Below, in pieces: positions 24,166 through 38,012 of a stretch of DNA of 64,000 bases. Below the pieces are notes generated by a model. It had not been told where the DNA came from. It saw only the letters and a program-made list of their open reading frames with translations, and did not search any database. The position numbers and the translations under genes are program-made. This stretch comes from Sebastes aleutianus (lineage: Eukaryota > Chordata > Actinopteri > Perciformes > Sebastidae). The stretch spans positions 10,972,129-11,036,128 of the forward strand of contig CAKAKS010000032.1 of NCBI GenBank assembly GCA_916700875.1, read 5' to 3'. Every line of letters starts with the position of its first letter. Position 1 is the first letter of the stretch.

Positions 24166-24872
24166 CAGTCTCACAATAGTTCGTGAAATAGTCACGAAAT
24201 TGAATCTATTTGATTCGTGTACACAGACACGAATTTCACTTTTTTTTCTCGTGACGCTCAGCACGACTTTCAACAACACGTGATGCACATGTAAAATTCC
24301 GCTCCAGTCTTTTCAAAATAAAACTACTTAGTTAGGATTAGGAATAGATCGACTTGGTTAGGCTTAGGCAACAAACTACTTAGTTAGGATTAGGAAAAGA
24401 TCGACTTGGTAAGGCTTAGGCAACAAAACTACTTATTTAGGTTTCGGAAAAGGTCGTGGTTTGGCTTAAAATAAAACTGGAAGTGCCGTAACTTGTGTTC
24501 GGAAGTTCCGTGACAAAAACTACTTAGTTAGCTCTAGAAAAAGATCATGGTTTGGGTTAAAATAACTCTGTAAGTGCCGTAACTTAAGTACAGAAGTTAC
24601 ATGGCAAATAAATCAACTTTGATTGATTGTGGTTTCACATGGGTCATCAACACCGGTCTCCTGGGTCAAGGTCCTGTGTTTTTTTAACCACACATACACG
24701 GCGACCACCTCCGGCATTAGCCGCTCTTTATACTTCCTGGTTCACAATTTCGTGGATTACATGCAAATTTATTTTGTGCTGACCATCACGAAAAAAAATG
24801 TGAAATGCGTGTCTACGTACACAAATCAATACATTCAATTTTGTGACTATTTCACGAAAATCTGTGCGACTG
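24166..24872. mobile_element. TTAGGTTTAGG-group MITE with long terminal inverted repeats
   Basis: The left arm, from CAGTCTCACAATAG through TTCGTGAAATAGTCACGAAA, is repeated in inverted form at about 24797-24872, where the complement reads CAGTCGCACAG then TTCGTGAAATAGTCACAAAA. The arms are about 75 bp. Between them are four TTAGG-TTAGG type strings (24.32-24.45 kb) and the block CTGGGTCAAGGTCCTG to TTTATACTTCCTGGTTCAC shared with 11.05-11.20 kb. I could not see a clear target-site duplication. No ORF with a known domain. Confidence 0.75.
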
Positions 24873-27800
24873 GGCAGCAACTTAAACTTAATTTACTTTA
24901 ATTAACTACTAACCACTTTCAATGGTAATTACATGAAAGAGAAATAATGTAAAATGATTTTCAGTAACCTTCTTTTCAGGCATGTACCAGGTACTGTATA
25001 CTAGAGCGTAGAGGATAAACTTTTCAAAGTTTCTGCATTTCAGTCGTATAAGCTTCTACAAAGGAAAAATTCAAATGAAAGTGAGCACAGATTTTAAATA
25101 GATCTTTAAAGAGAGCAGAAACCTAGATCTCCCGTTGGTCCCTCACTGTGCTGCTGTAGCTATAACAGCGGAGCAGGAGTAGTAAACCGTCTGCAGATAT
25201 ATTGAAAATGACACAGCACTTTAGATAAGGCCCGCAAATCCCATGTGATTACGATTTGTATTGAAGCTTAGATATTTTGTGGCCTTGCGGGGGGCAGACA
25301 GACGGTATAACTTTAATGAGAAAAACAGATTATAACTCTACACAATATGAATGGGTTTGTTTTATGTTATTATTTATTAGTTTATTGGGTTCCATATAAA
25401 GTGATCAAGGCTGAAATCTGATATTTAATCTTTGTAAAGATTTGCTTATTTCTCTATATTGTGCCCCAACATTTGTGTTGCATCTGTTTTCCACATTGCA
25501 ACGTAGCATGGGCACTTGGTAATATATAGAATATAGGTTATATTTTATGTATTTTGAAAAAATAAACTGCCACAAAGCCAACTGTGTGATTTATGAACCA
25601 TTGCTGCATTTCTTTTAGTTGGCCAATTCTGTGTTTTCGCTGAGGATAAAACATACTAAATCATCTGAGTCCCCACAAAGCTCCATCGTACAATACTCTT
25701 TCAGGAACAGCCCAAATCCATGTGAGATGTGAAATAGTAAATAATAGCCTTGGACTTAGCTGGGATCGACCCTGACACTGGGTCGTTGCTTTGCTTCAAA
25801 CATAACGTTTCTTTTCCTCGACATGGATCACTGTCCTGATGTAAAGCTGGCATTCTGTTCTGATTTAGACTAATAATTTATTGCATCTGGCATCAGGGTC
25901 TGCACAACAAGACCAAAGGCGCAGCACAAGCTTTCAAAAAGAACCTGATATTTCTGCTACCCTAATCAGTTTAAGATGACCCTCTTCTTTGTGAAAAAAA
26001 GCTCTATTTGCGAGATCTAGCAGACAAAACATCTTTCTAGACTTACTGAGCCATTAATATAGATATAATCATAGGTCTCCTCCAGAGGATTTTGCCCTCA
26101 GAGGGAATTCCTCTCTTGTGAGTGCCCGACTCCCTTCAAAGCCAAAGTGTGACTTACAAATGACTTGCTGTGAATGAGTGACGGAGGACATGAGAGATGG
26201 CCGACATCCTCTTTGTGGAATATTAATTTTGCTCAAAGGGTTTCAAGAGCACACGCATTGAACATACCCAACCACCATAGTATATTAAAGCAAAACTTCA
26301 TTTCACTATCAAGACACCATCAAATGTCATATTCCGGACAAAAATGGTAGCTTCAGAGGGTGAGAATGTGGATCAGTCTTTTAAATCTTATCATTAAAAG
26401 TCTAATTTTTGCTTCACAATTTTAAATATTTTACATTTAAACTAAGAACTAGATTTAGAGGCATATAAAACTAACCACATCCTGCCCTGGTTCACCTTAC
26501 AACATCATGGAGGTTGCAAGACTCAGCAGATCAGAATGAAGAGAGACTCATCAGAATGACAAAGTGAAACCCGGGCCAGCCAGCTTCCCGGCCATCAAAG
26601 CAAGTTCGGAGCTGCCTTTTCTGAAAAACAATGGCGCAACAGCTAATGTGGCTCATTGAAACGCTCGGCTGGCCGTGAATGGCCACGTTTCCCCACGTTA
26701 AAAGACATCTCCAGAGTCGGGCTTAGTGGAGGTGAGACTGTCACTTCTGCTGGCGCCTGACTGGCCTCACCTGGCTGCATAACTTCACTAGTGTCAAGCC
26801 AACTATCTCCTAAAGCACACACTTCTATACTGTATATATGAGTGCTGCCAAATACACACACTTTACTTTCCATTTGTCTGATGGTTTGCTGCGATATAAC
26901 ATTTTCTGAGACCCTAAATGCTTTAGGGGTGTATGGTTTATATGTCAAATACTGCTTTCAAATTATGATAAAGAGAATTGTATTTTGTGGCAATTTTACC
27001 CTGTATTTTAAACAGAATTCAGATGACAGTACACTGACAGAGACATGGTGAATTAATGCTGTCATATCTTAAATTTAACGTTCTGGGTGTGCATATATAA
27101 ATGCATGTATTTACTCGTGGATGTATTGTACTTGTTGTGCATAAGACCGGGTTGCAGCGAGTGTGCTCGCCCTTGGTAACCCACAACGAGAGGGAGCGGT
27201 GGGCGATGGGCCACAGACTTTGGGCAGCTCTCGGCTGAATTATACAGCTTGGTGAGATCCACTGAGGGTGACCCCACTTGTTGAAAGCTAACACACAAAA
27301 TAAGATCAGGTTTCTGCGTGCCGACCGCCAAGACGGGTTGAAAGTCCTCCCATAAAAACTTAAAAGTTCAGGAAATTCTGAGTTCAACAACATTTAATTT
27401 ACCTGTTATTGTAATGTAATGTGGTCAAATGCTGGAAAAATACATAAAGTTCCATTACATATACATTATATTTTGACTTTAAATAATCAGTTTAGGTGGG
27501 TTACAGTTCAGTACAATTGTTTTTTTATATTGTTTAATGGAAAAAAAATACAGAGTTTTTAGCGTTGGCCTTAAGAATACAATTTTAATTTTATTTTCTA
27601 TTTCTACTATCTTGACCAATTCTATGTTGTCCCGTTTCAGGGAACCCTCACTTCACCAGAGCAGTATCATGACTGCAAACATCCCACATGCCCGGAAATA
27701 TTTTAATTGCTGTTTTTATATTTACCTTGCTGCAAATGGAGCATGTAAAATGTAATAATGTCTTCCAGTTGTACCCCAGAACAACCCATAATGTTGGCAA

Positions 27801-29285
27801 TTAAGTTATTAACTTGAAAGAAGTGAAATGTTGGGAGATGAACAAGAAAAAAAAGAATCTAGAATGTACTTTTAAAAAGAGATGATAATCTTTACTTTGA
27901 CTTGATGGTTGTGAACTCTCACATTTTCATACAAAAAGGCATTTTACACACTTGTTATAGTTTTTATTTCAACACATTAAAGGGATGAAAGTAGAGCAAA
28001 TTCACATGGGTTGAATTGTGAACGATATGAAATAATAAGCTGTAATTATTAAGATCAATGACTATCTTCCTCTTAAAGTTACTGTACAATCTTCACTGCA
28101 CATTTTCTAGTCCTAGTCCAGTGGTGGGACTATTAAAGCAGCATCAATACTCCCACCTACTGGCCAGTACCTGTTAGTGTTCAGCCCTGCAGTCCTTTTT
28201 GCCCCTTTCCCAACCTCCCACCGCCCACCTCGAGGCTTCCCTTCCTGCTGGAGGAATGGTAAAGTGATCTGTTGCTCCCTAAGTGCTTTTTGCTGTCAGT
28301 GGTGTTGACGTGGGATGCAATAGAACCCCAGCTGAGGCCACCTTGATGAAGCAGACCTGTTGGTAGACACAGTGTACACATTCACTCCCAGACATGTTGG
28401 ACCTTTAATGGACCTTTTTCTGTCTTGCTTTACAATTATTTAAGTTTTAAAAACATTGTTTTATTTCTTAATATAGGACCGAAATTGTTATATTTACTTT
28501 GATTGACATCTGTTCCATCACCGTTTCTGGTGCAAAGAATAAATGAAAGTGATAATATTCTGGTGCGATTTTGTAAATGTGTGTTTGTGTTTCCATCAAG
28601 CTCCATCCGGGAAAACAGACATATTTCAAGGTCCTTTCGGAACGATGGACTGTATGGGAAAATCCCCCCCGACTGCTGAAGGAAGCCATGGACACAAACA
28701 GAGGAGAGTCGGGGACTACCTGCTGTTTAAACAGATAGCAGGGCCTGTGTGGCCGCGGCAGCAAAAGGCCCCTGAACTTCGCTCCACTTCAGATGTTTAA
28801 GAGTCCCAGCGAGGGCATTGGAGCTCTCCTGAGAAATAAGCAACTACTTGGCCAGAACAGCCTTTGGATCCCAGGGTGGACCGCCAGCGGCGATGCAGAA
28901 CCTCATTGCTGATTGGTTAGCGGACATGCAGAACATCCTCCAGGGAGCTGATGCTTGGGTGGTTCAGGAGATTGCCAGGCAGCCGCGCAATTAACTCAAA
29001 TAAGCTTGTGGAGAATGACTTAGTGTGCATCAGGCCCTTGCTGAGTATACAAATTATGGAGAATATCTGCTGTTGCGGGCATTTACAAGAGATGCATTAG
29101 TGTACTACAAGAATCAAAAAGACAAAAATAACTCATCTCACATTAGAAGTGATGTGTAAATGATGGGAATAAAGGCAATAAACAGAGTGTATGCCAGTGC
29201 TTAGAGCAGGGCTGCCCAAAAGTGCCAAAGTTGGCCCACCATAAGGTTTGTTTTGGTCAGCCAGATGTTTCTAGCAAAGAATTTT
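24873..29285. other. Single-copy sequence without a supported gene
   Basis: Several overlapping short ORFs (for example 26643-26948 and 27019-27393 on the minus strand) lack domains and splice context. The segment at about 28800-29040 is non-repetitive and of balanced composition. No RNA gene or repeat family is recognised. Confidence 0.4.
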
Positions 29286-29293
29286 TTTTAAAT

Positions 29294-29963
29294 CAGGGAT
29301 GTCATAGTTAACGCAAATTTGTTTTAACGCCAATAATTTCTTTAATGCATTAACGCAATCGATCTTTCAGAGGTTGTAGCCGGCTCAGTTTTAAAGCTAG
29401 AGTGTAGATACTGGCATCATATTAAACTATAAAACAAAGGAATTCATTGGTACCAACCATGTCATACTAGCATGTCCCGAAGGAGGCTAAATAATGATCA
29501 AAATTTAGGCTACATTTTTGCAGGGAAAAACTGCCATGGCCATTTTTAAAGGGGTCCCTTGACCTCTGACCTCAAGATATTTGGATGAAAATGGGTTGTA
29601 TGGGTACCCAGGAGTCTCCCTCAAGTCATAGTCAAGTCAGCACACTGACAGCTCTTATTGCCTGTTGGGCTCGAGATTGCCATGTTATGATTCTAGTATA
29701 TTTTTTATGCTAAATGCAGTACCTGTGATGGTTTCTGGACAATATTTGTCATTGATTTGTGTTGTTAATTGATTTCCAATAATAAATATATACATACATT
29801 TGCTTAAAGCAGCATATTTGCCCACTCCCATGTTGACAAGAGTATTAAATACGTGACAAATATCTCTTTAAGGTACATTTTGAAGAGATAAAAATGTGTG
29901 ATTAATTTGCGATTAATCACGGACAATCATGCGATTAAATATTTTAAGCGATTGACAGCCCTA
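29294..29963 (+). mobile_element. Non-autonomous hAT-like MITE, family H, copy 2
   Basis: Plus orientation. The left end is mutated to CAGGGATGTC; the right end is the intact GACAGCCCTA. The flanks TTTTAAAT (29286-29293) and ATTAAAAT (29964-29971) agree at 6 of 8, the weakest target-site match of the five copies, which suggests an older insertion. It carries TGACCTCTGACCT at 29560-29572, the DR1 motif in reverse complement. No coding capacity. Confidence 0.86.
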
Positions 29964-29971
29964 ATTAAAAT

Positions 29972-32900
29972 GAATAAAAAGTGTATATAATATAAATCAC
30001 TGTTTATGCGGTATGAGGTAAAATGCTCTTTAATTATGTACGATCCCAAATTATTAATTATTATTCATAATCTGAGCACGGCAGGGCAAAGCGACACTAC
30101 GCAAGAGGAAAGTTTGGTGCATGAAGTGAGAAAAAAAAACGGAGAGGCAGAGACAGGCACCATTTTGTCGTACCATTTTGCATCTTAACAATACAATAAT
30201 ATACTATACAATAGGTGTTTGCTTTTAGCCCGTGGCCCACCATTAAGTTTCAGTTTTGGCCATCTGAGGGAAAACATCGTTTGGGCACCCCTGGCTTATA
30301 GAGTGATATAGTGAAAGCAGTTTGACACACAAGGAGCCTGTACTAGCAAAACACCTGTGGTCCTGTGAGCAGGAGCTCTGAACTTTGTACGCTGTGTGGG
30401 GGCCGGGGGCCAATGACTGGCCAGGGACCCAGAAGAGCAGTTGTAAAAATAGATGCAAAAGCAATACCTGGCCAGTCTAAGAAGCCTCATGCATTGAGAG
30501 AGAAACAGGTGAAGATGAATTGATTTAGTTAAAACACTGCAGAGGTCTTTAGTTTAGGTAGATAATTAAAAAATCTCTGCAAACCTTCATTTTTACATGG
30601 AAACCCTTCTCAGGCCTGGAAGACAAGCCTCTCTTTATGAAGCTGAGGTGGACAGAAAAACACCATATTGATACGTGGCTACCTTACAGCTGCATGACCA
30701 CCTATAAGCTCATTTTATTGCACCCATTTTGTGGTTCACAGGAAATCTGCATTTATTTGGAGACACGTGTATGTGTCAATAAGCAGAAGTATTAATTGGG
30801 AGCCACCCAGCCTCACCTCAACAGTACCCTGTTGTTAACTCAACCTCCTTACCCCTGCATTTCCTCTGGTCCTGAGCTAATCATAATACATTAACTGACC
30901 GTACAGGAAGCCGAGTCCCACGGTGCAGTTCTAGTTACCAACTATGCCTTTCACTTTTTAAAAAGGCCATTTAAGGTAAAGGCGGTTAAGACTAGCATTT
31001 TTTTAACGAGTCCATTTGTTTGTGGATGCCAAACGCCCACTGTTGAACACAGCCGCTTTCACCCTAAAACTCCACCTTTAAAAGAAACAATTTTATAGAG
31101 ACGCGGTGACATCATTTACACGAATATGTTGTTTAAAATCCAAGAACGTCCCGTTGTATATTTGATTTGGCCCCGGGCACCTCAGCTGACCAATACATCA
31201 CATGTCCCGGGCTACGACTATTTAATGTAGAATCTCCAAAACTCACAAATGCAGTGTGACCAAATGTTCCAGAGATGTACCAGTATACTAAACAGGCCAT
31301 ATATCTCGCTCTCCTCTCCAAACAGAAATAGATTTCGCTGAATTGTTTGATAAATTTGGTCTAGGTTTTCCAGCCGGCCTTATTGGAGCTCCTACTGTTT
31401 TTCTGGCTGTTGGTGGCCTAAGCCCTAATCACCCTCCGTTCCCTCAGAGGCCATAAATTACTCCGATGAGATGGTGCTTTGTGTTCCTACTGCTGGGGAG
31501 CGGGGCGAATTCACAGCGCCGTATTTTGACAACCCGTACTTTAAATCATTGTTTTATGACAGATGGGAAAACTTCTGCACTTTCACCGGCCTGATTTATG
31601 TTCATTTGGGTCTGGAGGACACTATAATTTGCAAGTAATGTGAAAACAGATGGATAGAGAGATACCAAAGGGTAACACTGACCTATACATTCTACAGTGC
31701 AGCTCACAAATGGCATCCATATGCCGCGAGAACTCTTCCAGTTACATCTCCATTACTGTGTGCACATGTTTGAAGGGAAACGAAGGAAGAAGCCTGTGAA
31801 AATTTAGTGTCGGAGCAGGTTTTTTGTTGAAGGAAGTTCGAGCAAAATCATCTAGAGCATTTATCAACAGCGAAATCAGCAGCGTAATATATGTTACATG
31901 TAGACAGCTTTGTTTTACTGTTAATAGTGATCTAATATGCCAGTGACAGTTCCTCATTTGGATATGTTTAACATGTACAAGTAAAACACTTTGATTATTT
32001 GACCTTGGTTTACAGTGCAGCTTCCCATCTCCGGCGAGCCGTGACAAATGGAAGTGAAATAATTTAAGCCATACTGGACCAGATTTCCTCTCTGGTCAGA
32101 TGTCAATTCAGAGAAATTATAAAGTTGGTCTGCTTCGTTTCCACCGCCTCAGGTCATGTAGCAAGGTCGTCCGCAGATCGCTCAACAAAAGCCTGATTTT
32201 TCTGTTCTTATCCACACATCAAAATCACATCAGACACACTCTGTGGGGCAAGTTTAGGTATCATCACCGACCTCCAGGGTTCCACATGGCAGCTGGAATA
32301 AAGACACTCTGCAAAGCTGCTAGAGGGAACTGGGATGTTTTTCATAAAGGATACGGAGCAGTTATTAATGAACTATAATGATGCGTTCAATTTGTCGGAT
32401 CACATTTATTCCTGACAGACAAAGATTGATCAATTCCATTCAGTGTTCTGGCAGAGAACCAGCACATGTAAGGTAATCTGTGAGGAAACCCAAAACTCAA
32501 AATATATCATGCACGGCCTGGGAGCCCTGGACGACTCGTGTTTTATGGCTTTTCCCAATGAGGCAGGACAGTATGTGAGTGAGCAGTGTCTGGTGCAGTC
32601 ATTGTGTTCCAGCAAACGGGAGGACCACCCACATGAAGTCAGTGATGGAGTAAATACTGTTGCGTGGCCACGTCCCCTTTCCATCGCTCGCAGAGTAAAC
32701 TGTGGTCGAACGGCGGGGCTCTGCTATCTCAGCTTGCCTCCAGATCACGGGGGCAGAGGCTTGAGGCGGGGAGGATGATCACGCCAGAGCCCCCAATCCC
32801 CCCCCTCTCCGTCCGTCCCTGCTGTGAATCCCCCACCCTCTGCCCTCCCCCGTCCCGGTCAGGAAGCCAGCTCATGGTAAGTCGATGTCTCTGGGCTGGG

Positions 32901-35900
32901 TTGAACTTGGCACGTCTTTCAAGCACAAGACAAACCGCTCACGCCCCTCTGGAGCCGAAGCCGAAGCGAGGCCCAGAGGGAATGAGGTGCCTACTGACGC
33001 CCCTGTCACAGGATGACGCCCTCAGTTTCCTTCCCTTTAATACAGGACATCAGGCAGAGTGCATCATGGGAGGGAACCACATGCTCAGATGATACTTGAG
33101 AAACAATTCTCTTCGAGCAGTATTTCGCAGCATTGAAAATCATGCGAAATACTGAATTAAAACAAGCGCACTAACACAACCAAATCTCTCGTGTCCGACA
33201 TACCAGAGCCACTTAATCATATCCTCTCTTTTTGTTTATTTGGGCTGTTCGGACATCAAACTTTTCAAGAGGGAATAATGTCCCAGGAGCACAGAAAAAG
33301 AGCGAGCCAATTGGCCTCTTACAGGAGGTCTTTGAAGACCACATTTGCGTTCTAACAACAGGAACACGCAATTTCCATTTGGACTAAATGTAAGGCTGAT
33401 TACTAGCACCATCAGGAGTGCAGCTCCCAATTTGTTGGGAACCAATCCATCATGTCCTTGCCTGTTTCTTGTGGGAATGGACTGTAAACGTCCTTGAGGC
33501 AGTCGGCTCTACGGGTGAATCTGATTAAAGAGACAAAAGAGCTTAATTTCTCCGTCTTTTACATGAGAATTGTTCCAGCCTTGTTGCACCTTTGTCCTCT
33601 TTCTGAAACACTGTGCTCCACACAAAGACATGTCTACAGACATGACAGTTAGTGACAGTTATATGTGAGGAGGCTGCTCCTACAAATGAACGCTTTATTG
33701 GTCTTAGATGATAGCATCAACCACAATGTCTTTTGCTTTCATAATGATTTACTGCTGCCTGGTGGGATGAGCTCAGTGAATATATGTGGTTGGCTGCCAA
33801 TTGCACTTTTTCCTCTGTTTCTTTTTGGTCTTTGTGGGCCCTGGAGGTTTCTTAACTGTTATAGAGCCATTTGGAGTGGAGGCCAGCAGTATAAAGCTGT
33901 ATTTGGCAAAAAACCTCAATGCGCCTCCAAAAATAAGAGAGAGCAGGGTGAACATATTTGTCTCCGTCTGCATGTGTGTGTGTGAGACAGACAGACAGGG
34001 TGAAATACTGGTCCAGTAACACTGGTACCTAAAAATACAAATGGGCATTTTATAGTAACACCAACTTGCAACTTACCAGAACATACAAATTTGAGGTGTA
34101 GTAGCAGTTGAGTTGTCAAGTCCTCTCATTAAGATTTTTTATTGACCGTACAAGCTGTAATTTGTGTATTTAGCCAAGCCTTTTTGAATGTTAAGAGAGG
34201 GGAAATTACAATTTTACAAATGTTTTAGGACATTCACATGACAGTGTTAATGTTCCTGCACCAGCTGTGGTTAGTCTCCTACCTGCAGCTGTTCCTGCTG
34301 GTAGCCATCTTGAGGAAATGTCGGTAAAAAAAGCAGAGCTCTGACCCGGCCACCGCTGTTGTTTTAAAGGAAGCAAGGTGAAGACCTTCCTCCTCAGGGA
34401 CTGGTGGTCTGACCTGAGGACCAACAGTCAGGGACTTGAACCACGAAGAACACGCAGAGGGCCGTGTCTTTATAGGGGGCTTTAAGGTGGAGGAAGGGGG
34501 GGCAACATGTGGCTGCAGGTGAAAGATTCTTCCCAGAGGAGGAAAAATGACATCACACTTTATATTCTTATTTCATTGAAGCAGTAAACTTGATTTTTCT
34601 TTGAAAAAACATTATAATCCTCCAAATATGTTTGAATTGTGGACATTGAACTGAGGGATATGTCATGCAAAGGAGTAATAAAAGGAGTACAGTGTGCAGT
34701 CCTTTCTGCTGCTGGCTGATCATGTGATCAGTGATGTGGCGACCTCTAGTGGTCTTTCCATTTACTCCACATCACTGTGCCATATGGAACTGGTTTACAT
34801 CAGCGGTTAAATATGCTGCACCACACGATATTGGGCATGTTGGGCAGGAGTTGTGGCAACCTCTTCCTACAAATCATATGATCTAAAAATTTGTTGCGGA
34901 AAAGCCAACTCCACTGTTAGCTTATTTTAGGGAATCGTGTCAATCTTGTAGCAGGGGTCATATTCAAGGGAACTGAACTGGAGCCAGGTCTGAACATTAT
35001 ATTTATGACAGTCATATTCAAGCTGCTCTGTATTTTCCTGGCACGAGTCGGCCCCATGACAAATGGTCCAAACGCATAAATTAGGTTGGTAATTGTTCTT
35101 TTTTTGCTCCAAATGGCAAGCTGACATAATGCATAGTGGATGTGTTTCATAGTTGTTCTGCAGCATGCTGCAGTTGCTTTAGCTTGACAGACGTCTACTC
35201 CCCCCTTTACACCACACTGACTGACCCCTTTACTCAGTCAGCATGAAGAAAAGCCGCAAAAGCCACTTCTGTCTTTCACCTCACACAAAATTTTATGACT
35301 GACTTTCTGAATACAGAAAGGCTACCCAGGCTGAGGCCGCCTGCCTGGGCAGCAGACAAACAGAGCCCTGTTCATCTCTGTTTTCTCTGGCCACCCTCGA
35401 ACACGGCGCTGTTACATCATCCATGATTTCTCTTTCAACAGGAAAGTGCCATTTATGTTGCGTTCGCCCTCCCTCGCAGCGAATCAGATAGCGATCACAT
35501 CATGTAAAGCCATTTGTTAGGAGACTGTGTTGGTGGCCACCCGTGTTCGAGCGGGGCCCTGGCCTGAAGCCTGCTGATGACTTTTCCAATCCTCCCTCGT
35601 AGGCTGGCAGGCGGAGTGGAGCAGAGCAGAGCAGAGCAGGCGGCCCCAGTCCCATAACCCTTTTAGCCCCAGACCCAGACCTCAGGCAGGGCCCAGCCTT
35701 CCAGTTTCCAGCGCTCATGTTTGTTCTTCTTCACCTTGACTCCTGTAAGAGTCTACCATCTGATGTACAGGTCAAAGGGAAAGGAAATGGCAATCCCAGC
35801 TGAGGGCGAGGATATAACCTATTAACTTTCTCATCTGTGGATCACTCAGTAAGTCCTCTCTTCTAACTGGTGGCTGGTTTCCTCTCCCAGAGGACATGAA

Positions 35901-37479
35901 CAGTTACTGTAGAACTGGGAGGTGAGAAAATCTGTAGGCACATGCATGTGTTTCTAGTATACAAAGAGATTTGATCATGTCAAACAAGGCAATAATATAC
36001 CGTAAGCATGGTTTTACTGCAGTACAGTAACATTCACATGTGGTTTTTTTTGTTGGAAAGGAGATAATATAGTGAACTTTTTTCCGGTCTCGCTGTAGGT
36101 TCCCTACAGCAGCTTTGGAAGCTCTTGCCTTCCAAATAAAAGCAGGAATTCAGTGGTGATTTATGACTATTTAGACAAGTGGTTAACAGGGAGATGTAGG
36201 ATTATGGAAATACTGCTTTCATATGAAATACACAGAACACGTCATGTGGGCTTCAGTGACCACTTAAATCTGTTGGCAGGCTGAAAACCCCCCCTTCAGC
36301 TAGTCAGATGCACAGGGCTCCTTTTCACGCCTCACACTGAATATTTGACTTCCTTGTGAACTTGACAGTTATTGCTTATTGAAGCCTCACTGGAGTGACA
36401 CAATGCCCTATATCTCCACCATGGAGAGAAATGTGGATCAACACAGAGGCTGCAGAACAACATTATCCTGATGATCAATTAATGTCTAAAAGACGTTAAT
36501 TCTTACTGTGGAGAAATCATTAAAATAATACTTAATTATGAAGAAAGTGTGATTTGTGTAGTTTGAATTGATGTCTGTAAGGAGGACACTCAAGTAGCCA
36601 ATATAAAACCATCACCAAAAATGTATTATGGAACCACATTTTTTTTTTTTTTAAATATAAATATACATGTAAATAACTAAATAAGCTAAATATTTCATCG
36701 CACAGACAATTGTTGGCTCCTTGAAACGATGCATGGGATGAACAAACATGAATAATCTATAGTGGTTCTTCCCGCTCACATGCACTTTTACAGAAGGTAT
36801 ACATGTTTGGTTGTCAGCGGCGGTCCTTGCTTCTGATGTGGTGAAAAGGGGCCAATGGAAAGTAGGAGAGGATGTCACAGGCTGCAGAGAGATGACCATC
36901 TGGCCCACCTCCTCTCTAACCCCCATCACTCAACAACACTGAGGGGCTTTTCTCATCCAGGAGGTGGGAGAGCCAGGAGATGACCAAGGGTCAGACTGAC
37001 ACGCAGACATGAATTTTTCACCGCTACATTTTCTTTGGGTAAATAATCCATGTGAGCGTTGCCCACAGGCAGATGGTAGCATATAAATCTTGGATCAGAA
37101 AATAAATACTTTTCAAAACAAAAGATGGTTTGGAAGGGTTTCTTGCCAAAAAGGAGAAATTGTTTACTTTTTTGTGGACAAAAAAAATGTAATGGTAGTT
37201 TTATTCCAGAAAAACTGTGAGTCAAAGTTAGGCTATTTGTTTTAAATACATATCTGAGTTTCAACATTGTCTTATAGGTCGTGAACAATTACAGTACATT
37301 TAGCTGCCATCTTTAGATTTCTTTATGTGCAAATGCATCTAATCTAAAAGATTATACAAGAAATGATTATCAAAGATGTTTCTCTCACTTTGTCCTATCC
37401 CTACTGCAGTTTCTATTGCCAGGACTGTTGCAATCAACATACTAAAAACAAAGCAGACATGAAAGGTCTGAAATTTGGT
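29972..37479. other. Single-copy sequence without a supported gene
   Basis: ORFs up to 142 codons (32664-33092, overlapped by 32443-32778) lie in a C-rich stretch with no known domain. A short (GCAGA)n tandem lies at about 35614-35640, and a T run at about 36640-36652. A self-complementary CTGATCATGTGATCAG occurs near 34715-34731. The block at 31320-31640 is listed separately. Nothing else can be assigned. Confidence 0.4.
31320..31640. other. Candidate conserved non-coding block
   Basis: Non-repetitive sequence of balanced composition, with no stop-free frame of note and no low-complexity tract, containing strings such as CCTAATCACCCTC and CATAAATTACTCC. This is the texture I would expect of a conserved vertebrate enhancer, but conservation cannot be measured from one sequence. 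Confidence 0.2.
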
Positions 37480-38012
37480 ACCATAAATGGCCATGATGTC
37501 ATAATGCTTCACATGAAATATGATCTCAATTGGCCACATGTTGGCGCTAACACTGAGAGCCAAAAAAGTGAACATTTTAAAGGCCGGCCCCCTCACACTT
37601 AAAGTCCAGTTGAGTTGAAATTTGACACACTTGTCCAGCTGAATGTGCTTTACAAAAAAGCCTCATGGACCGCTAAAGACCGCCAAATAGATTTTCTGCC
37701 ATTTTGAATTCTTTGAAAAACACATTTTTGACATCTCCTCCTAAACCACAGATCGGATTTCTACCAAATTTTCTGTGCATCATTATTGGACCAAGCTTAT
37801 CAATAGTTGCATAGAGCTTGTTGATATATCATTGCATTTTGAAGGTATTGACTAATGAATTTCAAAAGGGCATGGCTCAACACAAACAGACTTAAGTCAA
37901 CAAACATTTGGCCCATCATCTCGAAACTTGCAAGATATGTTCACAAGAGTACCTCGAGTGAAAAAAGGTTTGAACCCGCGAAGTGCCGCTTGCGGCTGTA
38001 ATTATTATTTAT
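37480..38012 (+). repeat. Probable interspersed repeat ending in an ATT-rich tail
   Basis: The segment ends GCGAAGTGCCGCTTGCGGC, followed by TGTAATTATTATTTATTATT, a short repeated trinucleotide tail of the kind left by some non-LTR retroelements. The body (GAAATTTGACACACTTGTCC, AAACCACAGATCGGATTTC) resembles teleost repeats I have seen before, but no second copy occurs in this window. The left boundary is uncertain. No coding capacity. Confidence 0.42.

Noticed and set aside
32443..33092. Overlapping ORFs of 111 and 142 codons
   Set aside because: They lie in a C-rich tract with few stops, show no domain, and the minus strand is open too.
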